Shown here one piece after another: positions 32,861 through 44,725 of a stretch of DNA of 64,000 nucleotides. The stretch is from Megascapheus bottae (taxonomy: Eukaryota > Chordata > Mammalia > Rodentia > Geomyidae). The position numbers and the translations under genes are program-made. The notes under the pieces are model-generated. The model worked only from the letters and a program-made list of their open reading frames with translations, was not told where the DNA came from and made no database searches. The DNA is taken from assembly GCA_024803745.1 (NCBI GenBank), contig JANJXV010000037.1:7589501-7653500 (forward strand). Direction: 5' to 3'. Position 1 is the first letter of the stretch. The number at the start of each line of letters is the position of its first letter.

Positions 32861-35479
32861 CATTTCTTACTTTAACCAGCTGAGACCTCAAGAACCAATA
32901 GGCTAAAAGGTATCCACAGGCCAAAAGCCTCAAGTGGGATGCAGTTGGCTGAACCTTCTACCTCTAGGTACTACCTCTAGCACCTTCTAGAGTTTAGGAG
33001 CCTGCTGTAGAAAACATGAGACAAGCAGCCCTAACTGGATCACATTCATGCTCCAACCTCCAGCACCAAAACTGCCATCAAATGTTCCTCCCAAGCTACC
33101 AGATACACAAGTTTTCTTTCCCATAGTTTCTAGGACAAACATAAAAACTAATGAACTCAAAGAGACAAAGTAAAACAGTAGTAAGAAAAGAGATGAAATG
33201 CTTCCCTACCTGGGCTAATCCTCTCAACCTGCCACCTGAGTTAGGAGGCTCTGGAATAGCTGTAAAGGTTGTCCCCATTCTTAGCAAGACTCAGATGGAA
33301 GCAGCCTGTGGGTTCCCAAGTAGCATAGACTGAGCTGAGTGTTGCGCATCTTTCTGGAGGACATATTTCCTATGGTGCTCAACACTTGAAATTTCCCAAT
33401 CCAACTTGACACCCCAACACTGAAGATCTATGAATGAGCAATGCTTCACCAGCTGGGTAAAATATGGCATACAGCTTCATTATGTCATTATTTTCAAATG
33501 TCACAAAGTATATCAGGCACTGAGTATTGACCAATATATAGTATAAGTTTACTAAATCTTAGCTATTACAACTGAAAACCTTTACTTGGTGGCGATGGAC
33601 AAAGAGCAGCCTCTGTCTCAACAACTCTTTGCACAGAGCATGAAGAGATACGCAGCAGCTAGGGACCTGCTCACTGTTGCCTGGATACAGCCCAACCTAG
33701 GATGCCAAGGAGTGACTCACACCTGTCCAGGATGTAGTCTGCTGCCATACAGAGCCTGTGTCATAAGGGAAGGGGGGATATAAGGCCAAGATAAAGTCCC
33801 ACACTGACTGCTTCTGTCAATCTAAAGCTAAGAGAGTGAATTTTAGATATCTTTTAGGGCAAGCAGAAAAGCTTCTTTTCCAGGTAAGCACCATTACTCA
33901 TCCTATCCTTGCAGGCCAGAACCTTCCCACATAAAACAACTTGGAAATCACATTGTAAAACCTCTGAGAAATGTTTCCTATCTCCTAGCCTTTGCCCCAG
34001 TCAGACCATTCTAGAGCTGAAGTGTCACTGCTCAACTCAATATAATATGAGCTTAAGGTGGCCACAGCAACAGGGTTGCACACACAATACCTCACAGAAA
34101 GAGAAAGATGCAAAATGTCAGCACTTGGGCAAGCTAAAATTACAGCCTCTTGCCTGACTGAGGTTTGGAAGATGAAAGTGATGGCCACCGGAACCTGCAC
34201 GGCTCAGAGAGGAGGGGGGAAGAAAAAGGGCTAAGAAGGGTGCAGGGGGAGCTGGAGGTGTAGCAAGCAAACATGTGTCTCCATCAGTTCAGTCCTGGCG
34301 GGCAGGGATGGAAAGCTGGAAGGGAAGGTGTGCTCAGTTGACTGCCTCGTGGACCAGTGCGCAAGAGGCCAGGCAGGCATGCCCATTAATGCTTCCATCC
34401 TTCTCAGGTTTAAAAGGGGAAATATTCTATTTATAAGCCACCCACCAAGGGAGACCTGGCAGCGCTGAGATGGCTCTGATCCCAAAGGGATCCTGGTTAC
34501 CAGTGGTTGTCTCCTTCTGCCTCTCCTATGTGGGTGTTCTGACAGCAAAAGGCCGAAGGTAACAGAAATCAAAAGGGAACAAATACTCTTTTCTGTCCGC
34601 TATTACTTTCATGAAAATGTAGGGCCTCTGGTAATGAAGGCTAAAGGCTTCAGAAATCTTTTTAAAATCGTATTCTATCACCCTTTCCTAGTCAAGGCTT
34701 ACTTACCCTGTGGTTTCAAGAATAAATCTCCTATTTGACAGAATTAGGAAAGCAGAGACACAGAGATGAAGGGAATGAAAAAGCAGAGGCACGACAATGG
34801 GCAAACAGAGCTATAGCAACGATGGCCCTATCTCTGCCCATCTCTTCTCCTGGTCCTCAGTCATGATCTCATAAAATAAGACAAGCTTTAATAAAGACAT
34901 TATTAGGAAGTTCAATCTGAATAAGGGCCTAAAGTGTCGGAGTGAACATAAGAGAAACCACCCAAAGAGTAGTTCCATTGTGTTCCTGGATCCTGGGGTA
35001 GGGCAGTGGGCCATGCTTATTAAGAGAGCCTGGGAATCTAGAGCCATTAGAAAATGTGGCCCTGGCTTGTCTCACTTTGGGAAAAGGTACGTGAGTAATC
35101 ACAACTGATTCTAATAAGGAGGCTTACTTAGAAAGTATATGAAATAGCCCCTTAGCAGCAAAGAACCAGGTAGATCAGGTGTTAGAAGTAGCTGATAAGA
35201 TTCCTTGCAACTCCATGGGGTTGCTACATAGGACTGGATGGAACAGAGCAAAGATTCTGTGCTTATCAAGAGTAGCAAAGAAAAGAGAAGAACAAAACAA
35301 AACATTGGTAGTCAGACAGACAAGAGTTCAGCTATCAGCTCCCCTGCCTCTTCACTATGCACCATGATCTCTTTAAGCCTGTTCACTCATCTGTAAACCT
35401 AGATGTTCTGAATAGCATTTCTGCAAATGGCAACCATTCATATACCATTTCTATTCCCTCTGCCAAAACCTCAAGATAT
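32861..35479. other. 2.6-kb intronic stretch free of recognised repeats
   Basis: Base composition is more balanced than the surroundings (especially 33900-34560). No exon consistent with ARHGAP26 was seen. It may contain conserved noncoding sequence, which I cannot test. Confidence 0.45.
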
Positions 35480-35491
35480 CTTGGACAATTT

Positions 35492-35724
35492 TTTTCTTCT
35501 TTTTTTCAGTTGTAGGACTTGAACTCTGGGCCTGGGTGCTGTCCCTGAGCTCTTCAGCTCAAGGCTATTCTTGCCCTACTGCCTTGAGCCACAGTGCCAC
35601 TCCTGGTAGTTAATTGGAGGTAAGAGTCTCACAGACTTCAGTGCCCAGGCTGGCTTTGTACGGCCATCCTCAGATCTCAGCCTTCTGAGTAGTTAGGATT
35701 ACAGGTGTGAGCCACAACGTCCAG
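35492..35724 (-). repeat. B1-like/tRNA-like composite SINE with target duplication
   Basis: Antisense full copy. The 12-bp cttggacaattt occurs before (35480-35491) and after (35725-35736). Confidence 0.93.
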
Positions 35725-35736
35725 CTTGGACAATTT

Positions 35737-36902
35737 AAAAAAAAATTCCTCTGTGTTAAAGGAAGAGTCAACAAACTACAGTCCATGTGTCAAATCACCA
35801 CTGCTCATTTCAGAAAGTTTTGTTTGATAGTTGTTATACAATTGAAAGAAAAATGAATGACAAGAATGTTAAACAGGTTTGGTTAGAGAGTGGGAATCAG
35901 TGGGAGGGGAAGGGAGAACAAAAGTTGAAGGAACGTGAATGTGACTGAAGTACCTAAATATTGTATGAAAACAGAACAATGAAACTTTTTGAAATTGCTG
36001 CATTCAGACTACAACTTCAGAGATGACCATTTCCACAAAATGAGAACATTTACTTTCTGAAAAGGCTTAGCTCTTATGCTATGTAATAACCTTTATAAAA
36101 TCAGGTTTTCAAATAAGTAGCCATGCCTCCCATGCATATTAAACATTAATATAATAAGTATTAACTTAAAATGACTGTGTAATAGTAACACTGGAAATAC
36201 AATAGTCAGGATTAAACGATTTAACTCTCATAGGCACCAAGATGGAAATATAGCAGAAGTTTGAGTACTTCCCCTCAGCTTCCTCATTGTTCCTTTCAAC
36301 ATTTGTCAATACCTTTCTTTCCAGTGAGTCTATTCTTTTTTTTTGTTTTGGGGGATTAAGTGGCAAAGCTAGATGATCATAAAGATAATTACCACGAAAG
36401 TATGTACCAACAACAGATACTATGCCAAACCTTAATCCTAACACAGAGTTTATAAGGCATGGGTTATAAATGCCCCCCAAGTTTTATAGAAAGGGAAATG
36501 GAAGCTTGGAGAAACAGCACCTTTTCCCTGTTCTGGCCAGTGTGCTAATTACACTGGCTCCACAGTGCCCCCAATGGACACACTTTTCTCCAATCCACAT
36601 GGCCAAAGAGACGCATAACAGATATGCAAGAAGACTGATGTACAAGGACACATAGGGCAATGCTATTCAAAATAGTAAATGTCTAGAAAGAACACTGATA
36701 TCCAATGATGGGATATTTAATAATGACAATAAATTAAGATAGAATCTATAATAGAGTATTTAAGCAATATAAATAATACTGATATACAATTGTCATGTTG
36801 TATTATCAATTTTAAAGCAGAATGGACACAAGTATATTCAGTATATTCCCAATTAAGGCAAAATATCTATCTATTATCTTCAGAAAAAGAAGACTTTATT
36901 TT
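35737..36902. other. Intronic sequence, nothing recognised
   Basis: AT-rich with no named element. Confidence 0.45.
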
Positions 36903-37115
36903 CTTTTTAACCTTTCATTTTATTTTATTATTTCATTGTAAGGATATTGTATACAGGAGTTATAGTTTACATTCATCAGGTAGTAGGTGCATTACTTCTC
37001 AAATATTGATACCCCTTTTCATGTTTTTGTCCTTGTTTCCATCCCCCCACCCCACACACAATCATCTTGTTTCCCCCCCCTTTCCCTTCCCTATTTCAAA
37101 TAAACAAATAAATGT
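36903..37115 (-). mobile_element. LINE-1 3' UTR, antisense
   Basis: tttcattgtaaggatattg, catcaggtagtaggtgcatt, ttgatacccc, ccttgtttccatccccccac … ccctatttcaaataaacaa: the reverse of the purine-rich 3' UTR. Confidence 0.8.
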
Positions 37116-37167
37116 ATATTCCAAAATAGTCACATTATTTTACAGCAATAAAAATGTATATGCATGC

Positions 37168-37370
37168 TTTAACTCAGGGCCTAATGATATCCCTTAGCTT
37201 TATTGTTCAAGACCGACACTCCACCATTTGATCATATTTTCCATTCAAGCTTTTTGGTAGTTAATTGGAGTCTCACGTACTTCCTCACCCAGGCTGCCTT
37301 CAAACCACAATCCTGAGATCCCAGACACTCCAGTAGCTAAAATTACAAGCATGAGCCACTGGTGCCCAAA
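37168..37370 (-). repeat. B1-like/tRNA-like composite SINE, diverged
   Basis: aactcagggcctaatgatatc … ttggtagttaattggagtctc … tagctaaaattacaagcatgagccactgg. Confidence 0.72.
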
Positions 37371-37404
37371 TGTAAAATTGTATTTTTAAACTTCCTTAAG
37401 AGTG

Positions 37405-37505
37405 AGGTTCCTTGGATAGCTGAGGCAGGAGGATGACAAGTTCAAGATCAGCTTGGATTGCAGAGTGAAAGCCTATCTCAAAGACACCACCACCACCAAC
37501 AAAAA
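37405..37505 (+). repeat. B1-like fragment with (ACC)n tail
   Basis: atagctgaggcaggaggatgacaagttcaagatcagcttgg … ctatctcaaagacaccaccaccacc. Confidence 0.75.
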
Positions 37506-37692
37506 GATTAAAGTGTAGAGATTCAATGGTGTCCAATAGAAAACCAGATCTCAATGCCATCTCTCCACAGAAAGCCGTTTGTCTTTATTGTTCTTCACCA
37601 TAACATTCCATGTGAATAATAAACTAGAAAGCCACATTTTGGGTTCTTTTGCATTACATGTTTTTTGGGGGTATTATATTAAAAGCAAGGTA

Positions 37693-37790
37693 GAAAGATG
37701 GGGTAGAGGCATAGATCAAATGGTACAGCATTAGCTGAGCACTCATGAGGGAAGCCTTATGTTCAAACCTTAATATTGTGGGGAGGGGAG
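37693..37790 (+). repeat. ID-like SINE, diverged
   Basis: ggggtagaggcatagatcaaatggtacag … gagcactcatgagg … atgttcaaacct retains A- and B-box spacing; followed by a GGGA-rich tail. Confidence 0.55.
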
Positions 37791-39116
37791 GGGAGGAAGA
37801 AGAATGAAGAGGTTGGAATGTTAGGAAGTTGCTATTTATTAAGTCTTTCTAGCCTAGATGGAATCCCATTCTGAGCTCACTTTCAAATCCATCATCTCTG
37901 GGCATGTCTGCACTTGGGGTACATCTATAGCGAGCATGACTATCAAACACACCCACACAGCGGGACTGGGCCATCTGCCTCTTGCCTTTCAGCACTCTAA
38001 GCCTCCATGGCAGACCATCTATTCTTCCATAAAGGAAGAGATCAGAAATCTTATCAATCAGTGTAACCTGCCCCCAATAAAGTACCAGAAACATTTACTA
38101 GATGAGGAGCTGTAGGAAACCTGGGCACTTTAATCTCATTGTTAAAGGTTCTGATATAAGCAGAGGAGATTATTAACAAGAGTGGGAAATAGAGTGAACT
38201 ACTGCAATGCCATCCTAAAAAGTCAGAGGGTCCCCATTGAGCTGTACCCTGATGTGTATGCCTACAGGATGAAGACATACTCCGGTGAACATAATCTGAG
38301 TAGCCTGTGAATTTGAGCTAACTCCCATACTGAGTAAGATTGTACTGTGAAGACCAGATTAGTAGACTGGGTCCTCTCTGTCCCAATCTGTCAGCCTTCA
38401 AACAGCTGGGAAGCAGAGGAAGAGCAGCATTTTTAAAGCTAACTAATCATTTCAGAGTCAAGTAGACAGTTAACAGTAATTATTTAAAACTTTGGTCATG
38501 GAAGAGATTTTAAGACATTGCCATTCCCTTACTCTCTTGTACTGGATAGCCTATCCTGTCTGATGAGCCCTTAATTTTCTAACTGTTCTTCATACAGAAA
38601 AACAACAGACTGAGCTGTAGACTGTCCATCCTACTTATCAACTTGGCTAATTTCAAAGGGGAATGAAATAATTTTCAAAATCTTTAGGGGAATGAAACAT
38701 AGTCAGGGGTGGGTAGGCAACAAAACATGAAGACCGTGGGATCCAAACATTGAGATGGCAAAGGAAGCCACAGTAGACAGGAGAAGACAACTTGCCCATT
38801 GCAGAGCCCCACCCTTCAACAGAAAAAGGCACACATCTTGGTGACTCTGGAAATGGCCACTTCCTCAGTAATGAAAGTTAAAGAGAACAAATATAGTTTC
38901 ATCCTCTTCCCTATCTGTGTTTTCATTTCCTCCCTTTCCAATTTCCTACTAGATGAGAGATTAAGCATCAAGAGAGCTCAGAGTCTCCACTGGCAGGAGA
39001 GGTCTTGGTGACAGGTCTATAGGACTGGCAAAACAGCAGGTTAATTTCCCAATTTCATATTCAGAGATCAGCCTAGCCAAGAACATGTAAGACTTTTAGG
39101 TCAAAAACTAAAACTA
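37791..39116. other. Intronic sequence, nothing recognised
   Basis: Overlapping open frames of about 75-85 codons at 37849-38278 on both strands match nothing I know. Confidence 0.45.
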
Positions 39117-39255
39117 AAGCTGAGCATTCATGGATTATTCCTGTAGTCCTAACTTCTCAGGAGACTGAGATATGGGGATTCAAATTCAAAACCAGCCAAG
39201 GAAAGAAGGTCTATGAGACTCTTATCTCCAATTAACCACCAAGAAGCAAGAAGAA
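39117..39255 (+). repeat. B1-like left half of composite SINE
   Basis: agctgagcattcatgg … ctcaggagactgagatatgg … gagactcttatctccaattaacc; the right half is missing. Confidence 0.75.
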
Positions 39256-39346
39256 GACTATTACAAAAGTGTTTTCATCTAAAATTAGTCTACATAATTC
39301 AACATAATATTAAATGAAAATGTCTTTTTTTACATGTCTTCTTTTT

Positions 39347-39531
39347 TGCCAGTTCTGAGTTTAAGCTCAGGGTCTGAGCACTGTCCTTGGACTTTCTCAA
39401 GGCTAGAGCTCTACCACTTGAGCCTCTGCACCACTTCTGGCTTTTTTCTATGTATGTGGTACCGAGGAATTGAACCTGGGTCTTCATGCATGCTAGGCAA
39501 GCACTCCACCACTAGGCCAAACTCCCGGCCC
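39347..39531 (-). repeat. IDL-Geo-type SINE with 15-bp target duplication
   Basis: Complete antisense copy between two copies of acatgtcttcttttt (39332-39346 and 39532-39546). The undiverged duplication indicates a young insertion. Confidence 0.95.
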
Positions 39532-39604
39532 ACATGTCTTCTTTTTGAGGAGCATATTAAATTTATCCTAGAAGTACAATAGCCTACAAAGAGAACTGAT
39601 ATAA

Positions 39605-42205
39605 TCCCATGCATTCTATCTGATTACAGTAGAGTCAGACTAATTCTGAACAATGCAGTCAAAGTCAAAAAACATTCAATCACTTGGAAACTGAACAACA
39701 CACTTCTGAATAACTCCTGGGTAACAGATCAAATCAAAAAAGAAATTAAAAACTTCCTTGAATGTAATGACAATCAAGAAACATCACAAAGGAATTTATG
39801 GGACACAGCAAAGGCAGTTCTAAGAGGCAAATTTATCGCACTAGGAGTGTATATTAAAAAGACAGAAGAGCAGCATGTAAATAACTTAAAAAAAACTGAA
39901 ACACCTAGAGGAGCAAGAAAAAGTTAATTCTTTTTTTTTTCTTTCTCCTTTTTTTTTTTGTCAATCCTGGGCTTGAGCTCAGGGCCTGAGCACTGTCCTT
40001 GGACTTTCTCAAGGCTAGAGCTCTACCACTTGAGCCTCAGCACCACTTATGGCTTTTTCTATGTCTGTGGTACCGAGGAATCGAACCCGGGTCTTCATGC
40101 ATGCTAGGCAAGCACTTTAACCACTAGGCCAAACTCCCGGCCCCAAGAAAAAGTTAATTCTAAAACAACTAGAAAGAAATAACAAAAATAAAATCAGAAA
40201 TGTCAGAGATTGAAATAAGATCTACTATACAAAAAATTGATAAATCAAAAAGATGATTCTTTGAAAGAGTCAACAAAATAGACAAACCCCTGGCAAGATT
40301 AATCAAAAAAAAGGAGAGGGGAGACTCAAATAAACAAGATTAGAGACCCCACGGGAACAATCACAACTGATTTCCAAGAAATTCAGTCCATAAGGAATAA
40401 GTACTACCAGGGCCTATCTTCAAAGAAACAAGAAAATCTAGTAGAAATGGATGGTTTCTTAAATAAATATTGGCTACCCACACTGAACAATGATGAGGTA
40501 AACAAATTGAACGAATCAATCTCTTTACAATGAAATTGTGGAAGCAATCAGGGAAATGCCAACCAAAAAGAGCCCAGGTCCAGATGCAGAATTCTAGAAG
40601 ACGTTTAAAGATGAAATAACACCTATACTCTTGAAACTTTTCCAAGAAATACAAACAGAAGGAGCAATACCAAATTCATTTTATGAAACTAATATTACTC
40701 TCATCCCCAAACCAGGGAAAGACCCAACAAAAAAAGAAAACTATAGACCTATCTCTCTAATGAACACAGACGTAAAACTCCTCAACAAAATATTAGCGAA
40801 CAAAATCCAGAAACTAATTTAAAAAATAAAATCATACACTACGATCAAGTAGGCTTCTTCCCACAGATGCAAGGCTAGATTAACATTTGCCAATCAATCA
40901 ACGTAATGCAGCCACATGCAGAAAACTAAAAATTGACCCTAGCCTTTTGCCATGCACAAGCATTAACTCAAAATGGATCGAAGACCTCAATATCAGACCG
41001 GAAACCGTGAAACTGCTACATGATAAAGTAGGGGAGACACTGGAACTCATAGGCACAGGCAAAAGATTCCTGAACAGAATCCCAGCATCACAACAGATAG
41101 GAGAGAGACTCGATAAATGGGACTACCTAAAAATAAAAAGTATCTGTACAGATAAAAACATAGTCGCAAAAGTAGAGAGCCAACCAACTGGGAAAAGATA
41201 TTCACCAACAATACATCTAACAAATGCTTAATATCCAGTATCTACAGGGAACTCAAGAAATTAATCCCCCCCAATCCCAATAAACCATTCACTAAAAGGG
41301 CAAGGGAACTAAAGAGAGACTTATCAGAAGAAGAGATTAAAATGGCAGAAAAGCATATGAGAAAATGTTCATCATCTATGGTCATAAAGGAAATGCAAAT
41401 AAAAACAACCCTAAGAAACCACCTTAACCCAACCAGAATGGCCAAGATTCTGAACTCAGACAATGATAGTTGCTGGCAGGGTTGTGGAGAAAAAGGAACC
41501 CTACTACACTGCTGGTGGGAATGTAAACTAGTTCAGCCCTCTGGAAAGCAGTGTGGAGGTTTCTTAAAGAACTGGAAATAGACCTTCCCTACAATCCCGC
41601 CATACCAGTTCTGGGCATCTATCCTGAACAACATAACCCAGGATATTATAAAGATACCTGCTCAGCTATGTTCATCTCTGCACTATTCACAATAGCCAGG
41701 TGATGGAAACAACCCAGATGCCCTAGTGCAGATGAATGGATACAGAAAATGTGGTATATATATACAATGGAATTCTACATAGCCAACAGACAAGATAAAA
41801 TAATGGCATTCACAGGGAAATGGATGAATCTAGAGCAAATCATGTTGAGTGAGACAACTTAAGACCTAAGGAACAAAAGGCGCATGCATCCTTAATATGT
41901 GGCTATTAAATCCAAAGAGTACAAGAGTGAGGACTCAACATCTACATACCCAATGCTATGGACATGGTAATGGAAATATAAACATAACTATATAGATATA
42001 AATACCTATGATTCTATAGACATAATGTTTTATTTTCTAAAATTAATGTTTCTATGACATACAAACCCTTAGCCTAATTTTGATTAAGTTCTAAATACTA
42101 AGTCCCAGTGATTGTAAATAGAGATTCCCTTCTTGAACACTCATTTGTTAAACCTGTCATTTAAAATATGATGTAAAAATCAACGTTAATAAAGGAAAAA
42201 AATTT
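39605..42205 (+). mobile_element. LINE-1 with internal deletion and nested SINE
   Basis: 5'-truncated within ORF2. It carries the region before the reverse transcriptase, the early reverse transcriptase ([10 protein letters not shown] near 40735-40765), then at about 40905 jumps to the C-terminal part (KLKIDPSLLP near 40925), losing roughly the central polymerase region including the FADD motif. The cysteine-rich end (about 41460-41525) and 3' UTR match the L1 at 950-1753. A SINE interrupts it at 39932-40143. Stops are scattered and it is inactive. Confidence 0.9.
39932..40143 (-). repeat. IDL-Geo-type SINE nested in LINE-1
   Basis: Full antisense SINE with T-rich tail, flanked by the identical 18-bp caagaaaaagttaattct (39914-39931 and 40144-40161). 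Removing it restores continuous L1 sequence. Confidence 0.96.
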
Positions 42206-42212
42206 TTAAAAA

Positions 42213-42320
42213 GCCACAAGTGGCGCAGTGGCTCAAGTGGTGGAGCTCTAGCCTTGAGAAAGCCCAACGACAGTGCTCAGGCCCTGAATTCAAGGCCCAG
42301 GACTTGCAAAACAAAAGATA
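42213..42320 (+). repeat. Right half of composite SINE alone
   Basis: ccacaagtggcgcagtggctc … gagaaagcccaacgacagtgctcaggccc … ttgcaaaacaaaag, with no left half. It starts directly at the L1 A tail. Confidence 0.85.
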
Positions 42321-42778
42321 CTATGATATTAAGATATTCAGGTTTGGCTCCTTAACATTACATTAAAAAGAGAACTACTGGCATGAAGAAGAAAGGAAGT
42401 TAGATATATAGATCTAACATACAAAGCTGACACCACTAGTCAACGGGGGGAAAGAATGCAGAATTTTATGAAAACCGACTCTTGTATGGACATAAGTAAG
42501 AATGAATCTTTATGAAACATTGAATGGTGTTATCAGCGGAATTAAAACTATATACTGAAAGACACCTGTAAATATAATATCAGTGGTAGTTGCAAATCTT
42601 TTCAACATAGCTCAAAAAGGCTTTCTTCAAAAAATACTACTTGAAAATCATATAAAAGAAGACAAAAGATTATATAGATCATATGAATATACAAAATGTA
42701 CAAAGCTTCACTCAAAGATATTAAGTACATTTTTAATAAACAGATGGAAGGATGGTATATATTTAAAATTTCTAAAGG
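42321..42778. other. Intronic sequence, nothing recognised
   Basis: A-rich; no named element. Confidence 0.45.
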
Positions 42779-42868
42779 TAAGCCTAGGGCTTTATCTCCA
42801 TGTTAGAGCACTTGCCTAACCTACGTAAGACCCTAGGATCAGTCCCTGGCAACATTAAAATAAAATAA
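42779..42868 (+). repeat. ID-like SINE, monomer
   Basis: agggctttatctccatgttagagcacttgcctaacc with ctaggatcagtccctgg as B-box region and a (TAAAA)n tail. Confidence 0.65.
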
Positions 42869-42879
42869 AATGTCTAAAA

Positions 42880-43560
42880 CTAACAAGAGATTAACATCTA
42901 GATAGAATAACTTTACAAATCAACCAGAAACGGATGGCAATTGATGTAGAAAATTGACAAAGGACTTGAGTAGGCAAATAACACATGGGGGAATCTAGGA
43001 AACTAATAGGCAAGTGAAGAGTTGCTCAAAATCATTAATTAGTAGAAAAAATGAAAACTGAGACAACACTTTTATCACTTTATCTATTTGAATGGCCAGA
43101 AATCAGAAGGCCAAAGAGCAGTGACAGTTGACAGGAAGAGAGGCAACTGCATATATGACTGAGGAGGCTTTGGACCAACCACTCTGGAGAGCAGAATGAG
43201 AACACATTAACCCTATGCACCAATCAGCAATGTGAGAAGCATCACCCAAAGACACTTGTACACAGGAGGCCAGGTACAGGGATGTTCATGGTGGGTAAGT
43301 TAGAAGTATGGGGAAATGGCATACATCTTTGCAAAAAGAGATAAAACTATGGAACAGAAACCATTAAAGAGGTAGGGATACAAAGAAGGTACAAAGAGAT
43401 GGATGCCATCCCCTAACAGAATGGGGCAAGGAGGCAAAGAAAGATCACAAACATAGGCACTGATGTAACTTAAAAGCACAGATAAAAGATACACATTTTC
43501 TACAATGCACTTTAAAAGTATACACTACAACAGTGGCCTCTAGGGGAGGTCAGCAATATA
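42880..43560 (+). mobile_element. Ancient LINE-1 relic, ORF2 3' part
   Basis: gacaaaggacttgagtaggc, gaagagttgctcaaaatcat, ggccagaaatcagaaggcc, agacacttgtacacagg, ggaaatggcatac and acgcactt-like order follows old mammalian L1, at high divergence. Confidence 0.6.
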
Positions 43561-44315
43561 AGCAGGGGACAGAAATAAAAGGGGAGAATAAAAGAAATGA
43601 AATATAAAAGGGAAGTAATAGATCAAGAGATCTGTGATAATGTGGCAGCAGCAGGGGAGTATGACTAAGCCTCTACCTGAAATAAAAACAGAGAAAGAGA
43701 AAGAGAGCGGGAGAAAGAGAGATCTGTGCATGTGTTTATCTGCAGCCAGCCCCTCCTTGGCAACTTGGCCACTTGGAAAATACCAGCAGCTGACAGACAT
43801 TATTCATGGCCCTGTCTTACATCCCCTAGGCACTGTCTGCCCTGAGGGAAGCTTCAAGAGGAAAGCAAAGAATCCACAAGTGTCTGAAATGATCTGCCCT
43901 TCAGAACATTCTGGCTCAGAGATAAAACCTTTGCATTCAGACTCAGCAAAAATATGTTCTAGAAAACAAGATGCTAGACATGTGGGATTTAGATGCTAGT
44001 CTTTTGGAATTTGGTGAAGAGCAATGCCCTATTCTTAGATTCCTAAGAGATAGGCTTCTTGCCTCTGAAATTTCCAATTGTGACCAAGAACTAGAAGAAT
44101 GCTACAGATCAATTAAGACTCTAGGCAATAGTGCCACCTGTGACAGGTGAGCCCTGTTCACATAGGTGGACAAGGGGTAAAACTGGGAATTCCTAGAATG
44201 AATAGGCACGACAAATACAACTTCAGGGCTAGGATGTCACTCAGTGATAAAACATTTGGTAAGCAGACCCAAAGAGTAAGAAATGGCATTATGTATAAGA
44301 GGGGTTCCAATGTTA
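43561..44315. other. Intronic sequence, possible ID-like remnant
   Basis: A weak ID-like stretch at about 44229-44275 (ggctaggatgtcactcagtg) precedes the purine tract. The rest has no named element. Confidence 0.4.
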
Positions 44316-44725
44316 AAGAGGAGGGAGGGGTGGGAGAAGAGGAGGGGGAAGGAGGGGGAGGAGGAAGGGTGAGGAAAGGAGAGGAGGAGGAAGGGTGAGG
44401 AAAGGAGAGGAGGAGGAAGGGTGAGGAAAGGAGAGGAGAAGGAGAGGAGGAGGAGGAGAGGAAGGGGGAGAGAGGTGGGAAGGGGAGGAGGAGGAGGAGG
44501 AGGAGGAGGGGGAGGAGGAGGGGGAGGAGGAGGAGGGGGAGGAGGAGGGGGAGGAGGGGGAGGAGGAGGGGGAGGAGGAGGGGGAGGAGGAGGGGGAGGA
44601 GGAGGGGGAGGAGGAAGCGGAAGCAGAAGCAGCAGTAGAAGCAGTAGAAGCAGTAGAAGCAGTAGAAGCAGTAGAAGCAGTAGAAGCAGCAGAAGCAGCA
44701 GAAGCAGTAAAAGCAGAAGCAGCAC
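44316..44725. repeat. Homopurine satellite, (GGA)n-type with minisatellite units
   Basis: A 400-bp tract almost purely A/G on the plus strand. It contains three tandem 26-bp units (44362-44439, each beginning aggaagggtgagg), then GGA/GGGGGA runs (44480-44613), then about six 9-bp units of agcagtaga (44631-44685). The poly-Gly and poly-Pro frames over it are repeat artefacts. Confidence 0.97.

Noticed and set aside
37849..38278. Processed pseudogene suggested by overlapping frames on both strands
   Set aside because: No parent gene could be recognised and no poly(A) tail or target duplication was seen.
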